A stretch of 64,000 nucleotides of DNA from DASZHJ01 sp035581425 (GCA_035581425.1 DATJVP010000081.1:1-64000); one strand, 5' to 3'. Shown: positions 50,204 through 59,830, numbered from the stretch's first letter. A program made the numbers and translations. Notes: generated by a model from the sequence alone, not told the origin.

Positions 50204-53200
50204 TTAGGTACGCGAGCGGCTCCGCTGCAACGTGGGCTTGCGCTCGGGGTCGAAGAGCTTGCGGATCGCCGCCGCGATTTCCTCCGGTGCTGTGGGCTTG
50301 GCGAGGAAGAGGTCGACGCCCGCGGCCTTGGCCCCCTCCTCGGTGGCGCCGTCGCTGAAGCCCGTGCAGAGGATGCAGCGCAGTGTGGGGCGGACCGCCT
50401 TGAGGCGCTGCACGAGAGTCAGCCCCTTCATGCCCGGCATCACCTGGTCGCTCACCACCACATCCCAGGCCGCGGGATCGCCGGAGAAGATCTCGAGCGC
50501 CTCCTGCGGATCGTTTATGGCGGCGGTCTCGTAGCCGAGCCGGTCAAGCGCCATGGTGATGACATCGGTCATGACGACCTCATCGTCGACGACGAGGACG
50601 CGCTCATGGCCCTCGAGCGTTCGCGCGCTCCGCTCGGGGCCTGCGCCTTCCGGGAGCCGATCTGCAAGCGGCAGGTAGACGTGGAAGGTCGAGCCTGCGC
50701 TGGGGCGGCTCGTGACGAGGATCGCGCCCTCATAGGCCATGACGATGCCGTGCACGACCGAGAGGCCGAGGCCGGTGCCGCGCCCGCGGCCCTTGGTGGT
50801 GAAGAAGGGATCGAAAATGCGCTTCAGCACGTCCGAGGCCATTCCGGTGCCGGTGTCGCTGACGCCGATCCGGGCATAGGCGCGGCCGAGCTTGAGCGAG
50901 CCGAAGACGATGCGGCCGGCTTCCGCGTCGGCCGCGCCGCCCGGTGCGGAATTGCCCAGGAGCGCGCGGTCCGCACGTGCGGCCTCGATGCGCTGGAGCT
51001 CGACCGCAATGCGTCCGGGCTCGCCTTGGAGGGCGTCGTTGGCGTTGAGGCAGAGATTGAAGAGTATCTGGCTGATCTGCGCGGCGTTGACCTCGGCGAC
51101 GAGCCGCGTCTTCGGGAGTGCGACCTCGAGCCCGGCCGAGGACGGCAGCGACGCCCGCAGGAGCTCGCGCGTCTCCTCCAGGAGATGGGCGAGGTCGGTC
51201 GGCTTGCGCTCGACGGTACTCCGCCGCGAGAAGGCGAGGATCTGCCGCACCAGCTCCTTGCCACGCTCGCTCGCAGCGACGATGCGCTCGGCAAAGCCGA
51301 ATTCCGGTGTCTCCTTCGGCAGGTCCTGCAGCAGGAATCCAGCGAAGCCCAGGATCGCGCCGAGGATGTTGTTGAAATCGTGCGCGATGCCGCCCGCGAG
51401 CTGGCCCACCGCCTCCATCTTCTGCGACTCCCGGAGCTGCTCCTCGAGCAGCTGCGACTCCGTCACATCGCGCGAGTTCACGATGATGCCCTCAATGCCG
51501 GGCACCGTGCTCGCATCGCGCGCCGACCAAGCCAGCGTGCGCCAGGCTCCGTCCTGGTGCCGGACGCGCGAGCGTCCCTCAGCGCGGAGCTCGGGCTTGC
51601 CCACCAGCGAGGCGAAGGAGGTTCTCAGCGTCCCGATATCCTCAGGGTGGACGCGCTCGAAGATCGACTGCCCGACCATCTGGCTGTCGTCGTAGCCCAT
51701 GACCTCGCGCGATGAGGGGCTGCGGTAGGTGATGGTCCCATGCCGATCCGCGACCGTCACGATGTCGTTCGAGTGCTCGATGAGCGCGCGGAAGCGCTCC
51801 TCGTTGTGGCGGATCGCCTCCTCCGTGCGCTTGCGCTCGGTCACGTCCTGCACGAGCGCCAGCGAGCTCAGGCAATTGCCGGCCTCGTCGAATCGGAAAT
51901 GCACGATCGAGTGCTCCCAGCCCCAGGACCCGTCGCCGTGCCGCACGCGCACATCGGCCTCGAAGTCCCGGCGCTCGGCGATCGCGGCGGCGCGCCGGGC
52001 GAGATAGTCCTCAAGATCGTCGGGATGGAGGAAGTCCCTCGCCTCGACGAAGGTGAAAGCTTCCCGCCGGGGCACTTTGCGCAGCTCGAAGAGCGAATCC
52101 GACCAGACGACGCGATCCTTGGCGACGTCGGAGACGATGTAGGCGAGCTTGCCGATCCGCTGCGATTCCAGGAGAAGCCGGCGGCTCTCCTCGAGCGCGA
52201 TTTCCGTGCGCTTGCGTCCCGTGATATCGGCGACGATGCCGGCGAAGCCCACGGTCGTCCCCCCGGCGTCGCGGACCGGAAACTTGGTGGTGAGGACGTA
52301 CTCGATCCCTGATTTGGCCTTCTGCACCTGCCTTTCCTGCGTGGCGACGCGACCGGTGCGCATGATCTCGCGGTCGACCGCCTCCCACGTCTCCACCTGC
52401 TCCCGCGGGTAGACCTCGGCCGCGGTGCGACCGATGAGATCCTCGGCGCGATCGCCGAACCACTCGGTATAGGCACGGTTGATGAGCCGGTAGCGCCCCT
52501 CGACGTCCTTAAGGAAGACCGCGAAGGGCGCGTTGTCCATGATCGCCTGGAGCCGCATCTGGGTCTCGCGCAGCGCGCGCTCGGCCCGCTCGCGCGCGGA
52601 GATGTCCGCGATGAAGCCCGCGACCCCGACGATCTCGCCGCGCTCGTCGCGGACCGGAAATTTCGTCTCGCGCAGGTACTCGAGCGTCGATTTGTGTATT
52701 ACGGGACGGCGCTCTTCCTCGACGATCGACCCTGTCTCCATGACCTTGCGGTCGGCGGCCTCCCATTTCGTCGCGGTCGCGGCCGGGTAAAGGTCCCGCG
52801 CCGTGCGGCCGACCACATCTTCCAGCCGCTCCCCGAACCATTCGGTATAGGCGCGGTTGACGAGCTGGTGACGGCCTTCACGATCCTTGAGAAAAATGGC
52901 GAAGGGCGCGTTTTCCATGATCGCTTGCAGGCGAAGCCGCACCTCGCTCAGCGCCAGCTCCGCGCGCTTCCTTGCGGTCACGTCCGCGATGAAGCCCGCC
53001 ATACCGACGATTGTTCCGTCCTCGTCCCGGATCGGGAATTTCGTCGCGTGCACGTACTCGATACCGGGTTTGGCTTTGTAGACGGGCCGCTCCTCCTCGG
53101 CGATGCGGCCGGTCGCCATCAGCTCTCGGTCGCTCGCCTCCCAGCGCGCCGACTGCTCGGCTGGGTAGTGCTCGGTGGCGGTGCGGCCGGCCAGGTCCTC

Positions 53201-56200
53201 GAGCCGGTCGCCGAACCAGTCCGTGAAGGTGCTATTGACGAGACGGTAGCGTCGGCCGCGGTCCTTGAGGAAGATCGCGAAGGGCGCATTGTCCATGATC
53301 GCGCGGAGCTCCGCCTCCTTGCGCTTCAATGCCTCGGCGGCGAGCCTAGCCTCCGTCACGTCCTGGATCACGAAGAGAATGCTGACGCAATTGCCCGCGG
53401 CGTCGTAGCGGAGATGGCCGATGCCATGCTCCCAGGCGATGGTCCCGTCGCCGAGCCGGATTCTCGCATCGTATTCGAAATCTCGGCGCGCGCTTACCGC
53501 GGCGTTCCTGATGCGGATATAGGCGGCGCGGTCCTCCGGCAGAATGAAGGCGCGAGCCTCCTCCGCGGTGAAGGAGTCGCGCGGCGGGAGACGTCGCATC
53601 TCGAAGAGCGTATCGGACCAGCGGACGCGGTTCTCGGCCACGTCGGAAATGGCGTAGCCGATCTTCCCGATGCGCTGCGATTCCAGGAGCAGCTCGCGGC
53701 TCTCCCGACGCTCGAGCTCCGCGCGCTTGCGATCCGTGATGTCCATGGCGAAGCCCGCGATGCCCACGATCGCGCCGACGTCGTCGCGCACCGGGAACTT
53801 CGTGACGAGCGCGTGCTCGATGCCGTATTTGGGGTCGAAATAGCCGGCCGAGATCTCCGCGGTCGAGACCGTGCCCCGCTCGAGCACCTCGCGGTCGCGG
53901 GCGGTCATCTCCTGCGCGACCTCGCTCGGGAAGATCTCGTCGCTGGTGCGGCCGTCGACCCGCCGCCGACCTCCCAGCATCCACTGGCGATAGCAGCGGT
54001 TCACGAGCCGGTAACGCCCCTCGCGATCCTTGAGGAATATCGCGAGCGGCGCGTTGTCCATGATGGCGCGAAGCTCGGCCTCCTTGCGCCGCAGCGCCTC
54101 GTCCGCCTCCTTGCGCTCGGTGATGTCCTGTAGGACGTAGAGCACGCTCTCGAGCGTCCCATCTTGAGCGAAGCGCGGGCGGCCGCGCACGGATTCCCAG
54201 GCATAGGCGCCGCCGGGACGCTGGACCCTGATGTCGACCGCGAAGTCCCGGCGCCCGGCCACTCCGGCATCGCGCTCGGCGAGGAACCGCGCGCCGTCCT
54301 CGGGATGGATGTGGGGCGTCTTGTCGGTCTCCTCGAGCGTGAAGTAGTCGCGCTTGGGAATGCCGCGCAGCTCGAAAAGCGTGTCCGACCAGTGGACGCG
54401 GTTCGTCCGCCGATCGGAAACGAGATGACCGATCTTGCCAAGGCGCTGCGACTGGATCAGCAGCTCGCGGCTCTCGCGCAATTCCTGCTCCGCCTGCCGC
54501 TCCTCGGAGATGTCGCGCAGCACCACCAGGATGCCCGTGCATTGGCCCGTCGCATCGTAACGGGGATGGCCGATGCTGTGCTCCCAGCAGATCGAGCCGT
54601 CGCTGCGCAGCGCGCGCATATCGAGCTCGAAGTTCCGCCGCTCGGCAATCGCGGCATCGCGCGCCGCTTCGTAGGTCGCGCGGTCGTCGGGGTGCAGGAA
54701 AGTGATTGCCTCCTCGAAGCTGAAGGACTCCCGCCACGGGACTCCCCTCATCTCGAAGACGGAATCGGACCAGCGCACGCGCTTTGCGACGCGGTCGATG
54801 AGGATATGACCGACGCGACCGAGTTTCTGCGCCTCGACCAGCAGCTCCTGGCTCTCGCGCAACGCCGTTTCCGCTCGGTTGCGCTCGGTGATGTCCGCAC
54901 AGAACCCTGCGCTGCCGGCGATCTCGCCGGCCTCGTCGCGGATCGGGAATTGCGTGATCTGAAGATGACCGATCGAGGTCCTGGCCGAAGCCCGCGCACG
55001 CTCCTGCACGACCACGCGTCCGACATGCACCTCGGCATCCGCGCGTGCGTTCATGGCGGCGATCGGCGCCGAATAAAGCTCGGCGCTGGTGCGCCCCTCC
55101 ATGTCCTGCTGATTGCGTCCAAACCATTCCGTGTAGCAGCGATTCACCATGCGGTAGCGCCCGCCGCGGTCCTTGAGGAAGATCGCGAAGGGCGCGTTGT
55201 CCATGATCGCGCGGAGGTCGCGCTCACGCTCCGCTAGCGCTGTCTCCGCTCGCTTCCGCTCGGAAATGTCTATCGTGAAGCCGGCGATGCCTGTGATGGA
55301 ACCATCGGCACCGCGGATCGGGAACTTCGTCACGAGCAGGTACTGGTCCGGCGTCTCCGGCAGGACCGGCTGCCGCTCGGTCTGATAAACGATACCCTCC
55401 TCGAGCACCTTCAGGTCGGCGGCGCGGATCGCACGTCCTTCCTCCGCCGGGAGGAAGTCGGAATCGGCCCGCCCGATCACGTCGGAGACGGCGCCCCTGG
55501 TCCATTTCTCGAAGCGGCTATTGACGAGGCGATACCGGCTCTCGCGATCCTTGAGGAAAATACCGACGGGGGCGTTGTCGACGATCGCGCGGAGCTGGCT
55601 CTCGCGCTCCGCGAGCGCGCGCTCAACCTCGCGGCGCGCCGTCTCGTCGATCGAGAAATTGAGGATCTCTTCGCCGCCCGTGACGGGGTCCCGGCGCACC
55701 ACCGAGGTCGTGGAGGCGTGAACGAGAAGGCCGTCCTTGCGCTTGAGCTGCACCTCGACCGCACCGAGCTTGCGACCCTGGCGCAGCGCGGGCAGCACGC
55801 GCTCGCGCAACTGCACGCTGGATCCGGACGCCAAGAAGTCGTATCGGCTCCTGCCGATGACCTCCTCGCGCCGATAGCCCATGACTTCGAGCCAGCGGTC
55901 GGACGCCGCGACGATCCGCTCCTCGCGATCGATCGCGGTCAGCATCACCGGCGATTCGTTATAGAAGCTGCGGAAGCGCCGCTCGTTCTCGTCGACGGCC
56001 CTCGCGAGCGCCTCGCTGCGCGCGACGTGGCGAATGATCAAGCCGAGGACGACGACCGTGGACACCGATAGGACGACCCAGGCGGGCCCGATCGCCTCGA
56101 AGCCGACCTCGAACCGCGCGAGGCCCCAGATCCAAGCGGCTGCCGCCAGCATCGCGAGGACGCTGCCGACCGCCACGATCGCGAGGTCGCGCACGCGCGG

Positions 56201-56605
56201 GCCTTCCTCGCCGGCAAGCAGCAGCAGCCTATATGCCGCGCCGACCGCGAAGGAGGCGACAGCGAGGTAGGGGATGCCGAGCGTTGGGTCGTCGTGCAGA
56301 AGGAAGATCGTGGAGACGATCAGAAGGAGCGAGGCCACGCCTCCCGCCGTCACGCCGCAAAAGAGCGTGGCGATCACCAGGGGAACGAAACGCAGGGAGA
56401 CGGGAGGCCCGTTCGTGAGCGGCGCGAGGCTGGTGAGATCGCTCAGCAGGCCGAACACGATCCCGTAGACGAGGGATTGCGCCCAGTACGGCATGCGGCC
56501 TTCGATGCGCCGCCGGAGGGCGCAGTAACCGAGGGTACCGACGGCGAGCAGCGCTGCGTTGTTGAGGAGCTGGAAGGCAACGGAGGGTTGCAATATCCAA
56601 TTCAT
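50204..56605 (-). CDS. Giant hybrid histidine kinase with twelve PAS domains
   Basis: The product of 2133 residues has an N-terminal membrane part (residues 1-195, about six helices, resembling 5TM/LytS-type sensors). Twelve PAS units of about 127 residues follow (206-1729), then a HisKA domain with H1742 in GGIAHDFNNILGAILGF, a HATPase domain (SDTGTGMASDV; GRGTGLGLSVVHGI) and a C-terminal receiver with D2053 in VVSDQVMPGMKG. The kinase core resembles CckA-type hybrids. Two PAS types occur: one with DNAPFAIFLKD and WFG (units 2, 3, 6, 8, 9, 10), one with SQRIGKIGY and VRWSD (units 4, 5, 7, 11); units 1 and 12 differ. It lies 119 bases upstream of ctrA on the same strand. The signal and partner are unknown; control of CtrA is an attractive inference. 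Confidence 0.92.
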   Translation of the reverse strand: MNWILQPSVAFQLLNNAALLAVGTLGYCALRRRIEGRMPYWAQSLVYGIVFGLLSDLTSLAPLTNGPPVSLRFVPLVIATLFCGVTAGGVASLLLIVSTIFLLHDDPTLGIPYLAVASFAVGAAYRLLLLAGEEGPRVRDLAIVAVGSVLAMLAAAAWIWGLARFEVGFEAIGPAWVVLSVSTVVVLGLIIRHVARSEALARAVDENERRFRSFYNESPVMLTAIDREERIVAASDRWLEVMGYRREEVIGRSRYDFLASGSSVQLRERVLPALRQGRKLGAVEVQLKRKDGLLVHASTTSVVRRDPVTGGEEILNFSIDETARREVERALAERESQLRAIVDNAPVGIFLKDRESRYRLVNSRFEKWTRGAVSDVIGRADSDFLPAEEGRAIRAADLKVLEEGIVYQTERQPVLPETPDQYLLVTKFPIRGADGSITGIAGFTIDISERKRAETALAERERDLRAIMDNAPFAIFLKDRGGRYRMVNRCYTEWFGRNQQDMEGRTSAELYSAPIAAMNARADAEVHVGRVVVQERARASARTSIGHLQITQFPIRDEAGEIAGSAGFCADITERNRAETALRESQELLVEAQKLGRVGHILIDRVAKRVRWSDSVFEMRGVPWRESFSFEEAITFLHPDDRATYEAARDAAIAERRNFELDMRALRSDGSICWEHSIGHPRYDATGQCTGILVVLRDISEERQAEQELRESRELLIQSQRLGKIGHLVSDRRTNRVHWSDTLFELRGIPKRDYFTLEETDKTPHIHPEDGARFLAERDAGVAGRRDFAVDIRVQRPGGAYAWESVRGRPRFAQDGTLESVLYVLQDITERKEADEALRRKEAELRAIMDNAPLAIFLKDREGRYRLVNRCYRQWMLGGRRRVDGRTSDEIFPSEVAQEMTARDREVLERGTVSTAEISAGYFDPKYGIEHALVTKFPVRDDVGAIVGIAGFAMDITDRKRAELERRESRELLLESQRIGKIGYAISDVAENRVRWSDTLFEMRRLPPRDSFTAEEARAFILPEDRAAYIRIRNAAVSARRDFEYDARIRLGDGTIAWEHGIGHLRYDAAGNCVSILFVIQDVTEARLAAEALKRKEAELRAIMDNAPFAIFLKDRGRRYRLVNSTFTDWFGDRLEDLAGRTATEHYPAEQSARWEASDRELMATGRIAEEERPVYKAKPGIEYVHATKFPIRDEDGTIVGMAGFIADVTARKRAELALSEVRLRLQAIMENAPFAIFLKDREGRHQLVNRAYTEWFGERLEDVVGRTARDLYPAATATKWEAADRKVMETGSIVEEERRPVIHKSTLEYLRETKFPVRDERGEIVGVAGFIADISARERAERALRETQMRLQAIMDNAPFAVFLKDVEGRYRLINRAYTEWFGDRAEDLIGRTAAEVYPREQVETWEAVDREIMRTGRVATQERQVQKAKSGIEYVLTTKFPVRDAGGTTVGFAGIVADITGRKRTEIALEESRRLLLESQRIGKLAYIVSDVAKDRVVWSDSLFELRKVPRREAFTFVEARDFLHPDDLEDYLARRAAAIAERRDFEADVRVRHGDGSWGWEHSIVHFRFDEAGNCLSSLALVQDVTERKRTEEAIRHNEERFRALIEHSNDIVTVADRHGTITYRSPSSREVMGYDDSQMVGQSIFERVHPEDIGTLRTSFASLVGKPELRAEGRSRVRHQDGAWRTLAWSARDASTVPGIEGIIVNSRDVTESQLLEEQLRESQKMEAVGQLAGGIAHDFNNILGAILGFAGFLLQDLPKETPEFGFAERIVAASERGKELVRQILAFSRRSTVERKPTDLAHLLEETRELLRASLPSSAGLEVALPKTRLVAEVNAAQISQILFNLCLNANDALQGEPGRIAVELQRIEAARADRALLGNSAPGGAADAEAGRIVFGSLKLGRAYARIGVSDTGTGMASDVLKRIFDPFFTTKGRGRGTGLGLSVVHGIVMAYEGAILVTSRPSAGSTFHVYLPLADRLPEGAGPERSARTLEGHERVLVVDDEVVMTDVITMALDRLGYETAAINDPQEALEIFSGDPAAWDVVVSDQVMPGMKGLTLVQRLKAVRPTLRCILCTGFSDGATEEGAKAAGVDLFLAKPTAPEEIAAAIRKLFDPERKPTLQRSRSRT

Positions 56606-56944
56606 CGGCGGCTATCTCCCGGATCGGCCTGTACGTGGCGGCGGCTTCTCTTGACGATGCTGAGCCTTCTGCTCATGCGGACGATCCCTTCATTGACACG
56701 ACGATCCCGGGCGCTGCGCGAGCGCGCGCGGGTGCAAGGCCGGCGAAATGGCTGATCCGCCTTCGATTGCAAAGGTTCTTGCGTGGGCTGAGCCCAGGGG
56801 GCGAGCACCGCGCTGGCTCTCGATGCGCGCGTCGCCGGGGCCGGATTATAGAATGCCGCGCACTTGCCGGAGCGTTAACGCAGCCTAGCACTTAAGGGGA
56901 GGGGTTGAAGCCGGCAATTAGACTTTGTTGGCAGCCCTCGCGTT
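56606..56944. other. Intergenic region upstream of the giant kinase
   Basis: These 339 bases carry no credible gene. They include the palindrome GCGTTAACGC (56873-56882) and a GGGGTTGAAG/GTGCTAGG pair that recurs upstream of the NarL-type regulator. A promoter for the kinase is expected here but no good -35/-10 pair is evident. Confidence 0.5.
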
Positions 56945-57571
56945 TCAGGCGCGCGCCGTCCGATCGAGGCCAAGGCTCGACGCGGCGTTCGCGGCCTCGA
57001 CCCGGTTTCGTACCTTGAGCTTGCGGAAGATATTGCGGACGTGAAGCTTGACCGTGATCTCCTGCAGCTGCAGCGCGCGTCCGATCTCCTTGTTGGATTT
57101 GCCCGTCGCGAGAAGCGCCAGCACTTCGGTTTCGCGCGGCGTCAGCCCCGCCACCGTCGGTAGTTTAGGGGTCGTGTGCCGCGCGTAGTCCGTCGGTACG
57201 TAGGTGCCGCCCGATGCGATGACCTGCAGGGCGGCTGCGATCACCTTGGGCGGCAGGGTCTTGGGCAGGAAGCCGCGCGCCCCCAATTCGACCGCGCGGC
57301 GCACCTCTGCCGCGCTTGCGCCGCCGGAAATGACCGCGAGAGGCGTCTCCGGAAATCGCGCGAGCGTGCGCTCGACACCCTCGAAGCCCTTGGTCCCGGG
57401 CATGTGCAGATCGATGATCGCGAGATCGAAGCGCTTCACGCCCGCGAGCGCGCGGTGCGCCGCGTCGAGATCCGACACCACCGTGAGGGAACTGGAAGGG
57501 ATGCTCCGCTGGATCAGGATCTGTAGCGCTTCTGCGAAGAGCGGGTGGTCGTCTGCGAGCAGTATTCGCAT
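56945..57571 (-). CDS. NarL/FixJ-type response regulator
   Basis: The 208-residue product has a receiver (DDHPLFAEALQ; D54 in LAIIDLHMPGTKGFEG; Lys in RGFLPKTLPP) and a LuxR-type HTH (LTPRETEVLALLATGKSNKEIGRALQLQEITVKLHVRNIFRKLKVRNRVEAANAA). It should be a DNA-binding regulator driven by phosphorylation. No cognate kinase is adjacent except the giant hybrid kinase downstream, whose receiver ends its own chain, so the pairing is open. The ATG at 57571 gives the standard N-terminus. Confidence 0.92.
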   Translation of the reverse strand: MRILLADDHPLFAEALQILIQRSIPSSSLTVVSDLDAAHRALAGVKRFDLAIIDLHMPGTKGFEGVERTLARFPETPLAVISGGASAAEVRRAVELGARGFLPKTLPPKVIAAALQVIASGGTYVPTDYARHTTPKLPTVAGLTPRETEVLALLATGKSNKEIGRALQLQEITVKLHVRNIFRKLKVRNRVEAANAASSLGLDRTARA

Positions 57572-57679
57572 GGCCTTCTGCCGACGGTGCGCGAGCGCAC
57601 CTGCAACAGAATCCTAGCACAGCGTACTCCCTAACCCTTCAACCCCTTAGGGATGTGGGGGCGTGCTGCGCTCCGGTAG

Positions 57680-57928
57680 TCAAATCGCTTTCGTGCAACC
57701 CTGGGGCTTCACCTTGCGCTCGGTTGAGGCCGGGTATTTCGCAAGCTTCGCTGCGGGCCGGATCGGTCGGCGCAGGAGCTCGCCGCCGCAATTGGGACAG
57801 CGTCCCGTCAGCACGCCCTCGGCGCAGCTTCGGCAAAAGGTGCACTCGAAGGAGCAGATCATCGCTTCGGTTGAGGCCGGCGGCAGGTCGCGCCCGCAGC
57901 ACTCGCAGCTGGGCCGAAGCTCCAGCAT
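57680..57928 (-). CDS. DUF1272 family zinc-ribbon protein
   Basis: The product of 82 residues begins MLELRPSCECCGRDLPPASTEAMICSFECTFCRSCAEGVLTGRCPNCGGEL, with four CxxC-type pairs that match DUF1272, a small likely zinc-binding family. A basic tail of about 30 residues follows. Its role is unknown. It begins four bases after dnaA ends on the same strand, so it is likely read with dnaA. The ATG at 57928 is the only one that gives the family N-terminus. Confidence 0.85.
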   Translation of the reverse strand: MLELRPSCECCGRDLPPASTEAMICSFECTFCRSCAEGVLTGRCPNCGGELLRRPIRPAAKLAKYPASTERKVKPQGCTKAI

Positions 57929-57932
57929 GGGT

Positions 57933-59336
57933 TCAGGTCTCGAGCTTACGGCGGAGCATCTCGATGTCCTCCGCGAGCAACCGGTCGCTGATGCGCAGCT
58001 CGTCGATCTTGCGGATCGCGTGCATGACGGTGGTGTGGTCGCGATCCCCGAACTTGCGACCGATCTCCGGCAGCGAACGCGGCGTGAGCTGCTTGCAGAA
58101 CCACATCGCGACCTGGCGCGGCCGTGCAACTGCCCGCGCACGGCGTGCCGAGAACATGTCCGCGAGGCGGATGTTGAAATGCTCGGCCACGCGCTTCTGT
58201 ATCTCGTCGATGGTGTAGCGCCGGTCGTTGGCGCGCAACAGGTCGTGGAGCACTTCCTGTGCCATCTCCTGGGAGATGCCGCGCCCGACGAGCTGCGCAT
58301 GCGCGGCGAGCCGGTTGAGCGCACCCTCGAGCTCGCGGACGTTCGAGGTGATCTTGTGCGCGAGAAACTCCAGCACCTTCGGGGGGATGTCGCCGCCGAT
58401 CTTCTCGGCCTTCGCGGAGAGAATGCCGAGGCGGAGCTCGTAAGTCGTGGGGTGGAGGTCCGCGACGAGCCCCCAGCCCAGGCGCGAGCGCACGCGCTCC
58501 TCGAGTCCTTGCAGGTCCGAGGGCGACTTGTCCGCGGAGATCACTATCTGCCGGTTCTGATCGACGAGGGCATTGAAGGTGTGGAAGAATTCCTCCTGAG
58601 TCGAGTCCTTGCCGCCGATGAACTGCACATCGTCGATCATCAGCGTGTCGACGGAGCGGAACTGGTCCTTGAAGGCGACGGTGTCGCGGTAACGGACCGC
58701 GCGCACGAAGGTGTACATGAACTTCTCGGCGGACATATAGATCACCTTGCGCCGCGGGCACTGCGTGCGGATGTGCCAGGCGATCGCGTGCATGAGGTGC
58801 GTCTTGCCGAGGCCGACGCCGCCATAGAGGTAGAGCGGGTTGAAGGGCACGGTGTGCGTCTCGCTGACGCAGCATTCCGCAACCCGCCGGGCCGCCGCGT
58901 GCGCGAACTCGTTGGGCTTGCCGACGATGAAGTTGTCGAAGGTGAAGCGCGGGTCGAGCGGAGCGCCGTTCTCGGTGCGCTCCTCCGCGGCCTCGGCGGC
59001 GGCGCCGCTCCGCGCGGCCGCCTGCACGCGCTCGACGAGAGGCTCGGCCTCCGGCTGCTCGCCTGCGCGTCCGTCGACCACGATCTCCACGACGTTGACC
59101 TCGCCGTTCTCGCCCATCCAGAGCGCGCGGATGCTGTCGAGGTAGTTGGAAGCAATCCAATTACGCAGGAAGCTTACGGGCACGCCGAGACGCACGCGGG
59201 TGGCGTCGATCTCCAGCAGGGTAAGCGGCTTCAGCCAGCTTCGATAGACGGCGTCCCCGAACTCATCCCGTAACCGCCCGCGGATACGCGCCCATTGGGC
59301 TTGAATCTCGGCGCTCAGGGCATTCCTATCCGCCAT
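57933..59336 (-). CDS. dnaA: Chromosomal replication initiator protein DnaA
   Basis: DnaA binds and melts the origin and loads the helicase. The 467-residue product has N-terminal domain I (AQWARIRGRLRDEFGDAVYRSWLKPL), a variable linker (about 85-128), the AAA+ domain with Walker A GGVGLGKTHLMHA (172-184) and Walker B VDTLMIDDVQFIGGK, and the C-terminal DNA-binding domain with the DnaA signature (RSLPEIGRKFGDRDHTTVMHAIRKI). The start follows GGGGGAG. It lies beside rpsT, as in many Alphaproteobacteria, with DUF1272 downstream. Confidence 0.98.
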   Translation of the reverse strand: MADRNALSAEIQAQWARIRGRLRDEFGDAVYRSWLKPLTLLEIDATRVRLGVPVSFLRNWIASNYLDSIRALWMGENGEVNVVEIVVDGRAGEQPEAEPLVERVQAAARSGAAAEAAEERTENGAPLDPRFTFDNFIVGKPNEFAHAAARRVAECCVSETHTVPFNPLYLYGGVGLGKTHLMHAIAWHIRTQCPRRKVIYMSAEKFMYTFVRAVRYRDTVAFKDQFRSVDTLMIDDVQFIGGKDSTQEEFFHTFNALVDQNRQIVISADKSPSDLQGLEERVRSRLGWGLVADLHPTTYELRLGILSAKAEKIGGDIPPKVLEFLAHKITSNVRELEGALNRLAAHAQLVGRGISQEMAQEVLHDLLRANDRRYTIDEIQKRVAEHFNIRLADMFSARRARAVARPRQVAMWFCKQLTPRSLPEIGRKFGDRDHTTVMHAIRKIDELRISDRLLAEDIEMLRRKLET

Positions 59337-59736
59337 CGCCTAGTGCTCCCCCGAAGCTCAGGCGCGGGCTCGATGTTGCTCGACGGTTGGGCGCACGTGC
59401 GTGCGCCTTCCGTCTTCGCCCATCTCCGCGCTCGACTCTGTAGTCCCAACGCCGTCCGCGCCACCGAGGCGACGCACCTCTCCTGCGTCGGGAACCCCGT
59501 TCCCGGCCCGCTGGACAAAACCTAACGTGCCTAGATGCTCGGTTCCCGCGACTACTTCAGGCGTTGGTTATTCTGATGCCAGTAAACGGTTGTCAGCGCA
59601 TGCGTGCCCGGGGCGGTCATATCGTGTCGGAATTTTTCCGCTGCCGCGCTCGCAGACCGAGGACTTTAGCGAAGCATCGTCGCTAAAGGCAAGATCGACG
59701 TGAGAGGATTCGCGAAGGATTTTGCGGAGCGTTGCG

Positions 59737-59767
59737 TTCGCGCATCGCTCGCGCGCGAATTTTTTTT
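59737..59767 (+). terminator. Terminator-shaped hairpin on the plus strand
   Basis: TTCGCGC (59737-59743) pairs with GCGCGAA (59753-59759) and eight T residues follow (59760-59767). There is no annotated plus-strand gene before it, so it may end an unseen small RNA or be a chance by-product of the rpsT terminator region. Confidence 0.45.
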
Positions 59768-59777
59768 GCGCGCGCAG

Positions 59778-59806
59778 AAAAAAACCGCGCTCGCAACCGA
59801 GCGCGG
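59778..59806 (-). terminator. Intrinsic terminator of rpsT
   Basis: On the minus strand CCGCGCTCG and CGAGCGCGG form a perfect nine-base stem around a four-base loop, followed at once by seven T residues. It lies 25 bases after the rpsT stop. Confidence 0.85.
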
Positions 59807-59830
59807 CTTCCTCCGAAGATGAGTAACGGC

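Larger units (their letters stand above)
59337..59830. other. Intergenic region between dnaA and rpsT
   Basis: These 494 bases contain the rpsT terminator, a nine-base inverted repeat (CTTTAGCGA and TCGCTAAAG, 59664-59688) and a terminator-shaped element facing the plus strand (59737-59767). No gene and no convincing DnaA boxes are seen. It holds the dnaA leader and promoter, which I could not place. Confidence 0.6.

Noticed and set aside
56602..56808. Minus-strand frame of 68 codons upstream of the giant kinase
   Set aside because: No ribosome site, basic low-complexity reading and position in a leader region.
59337..59830. Replication origin beside dnaA
   Set aside because: I looked for TTATCCACA-like DnaA boxes and an AT-rich unwinding element here, at 48574-48946 and at 56606-56944 and found no cluster. 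The origin may be elsewhere.
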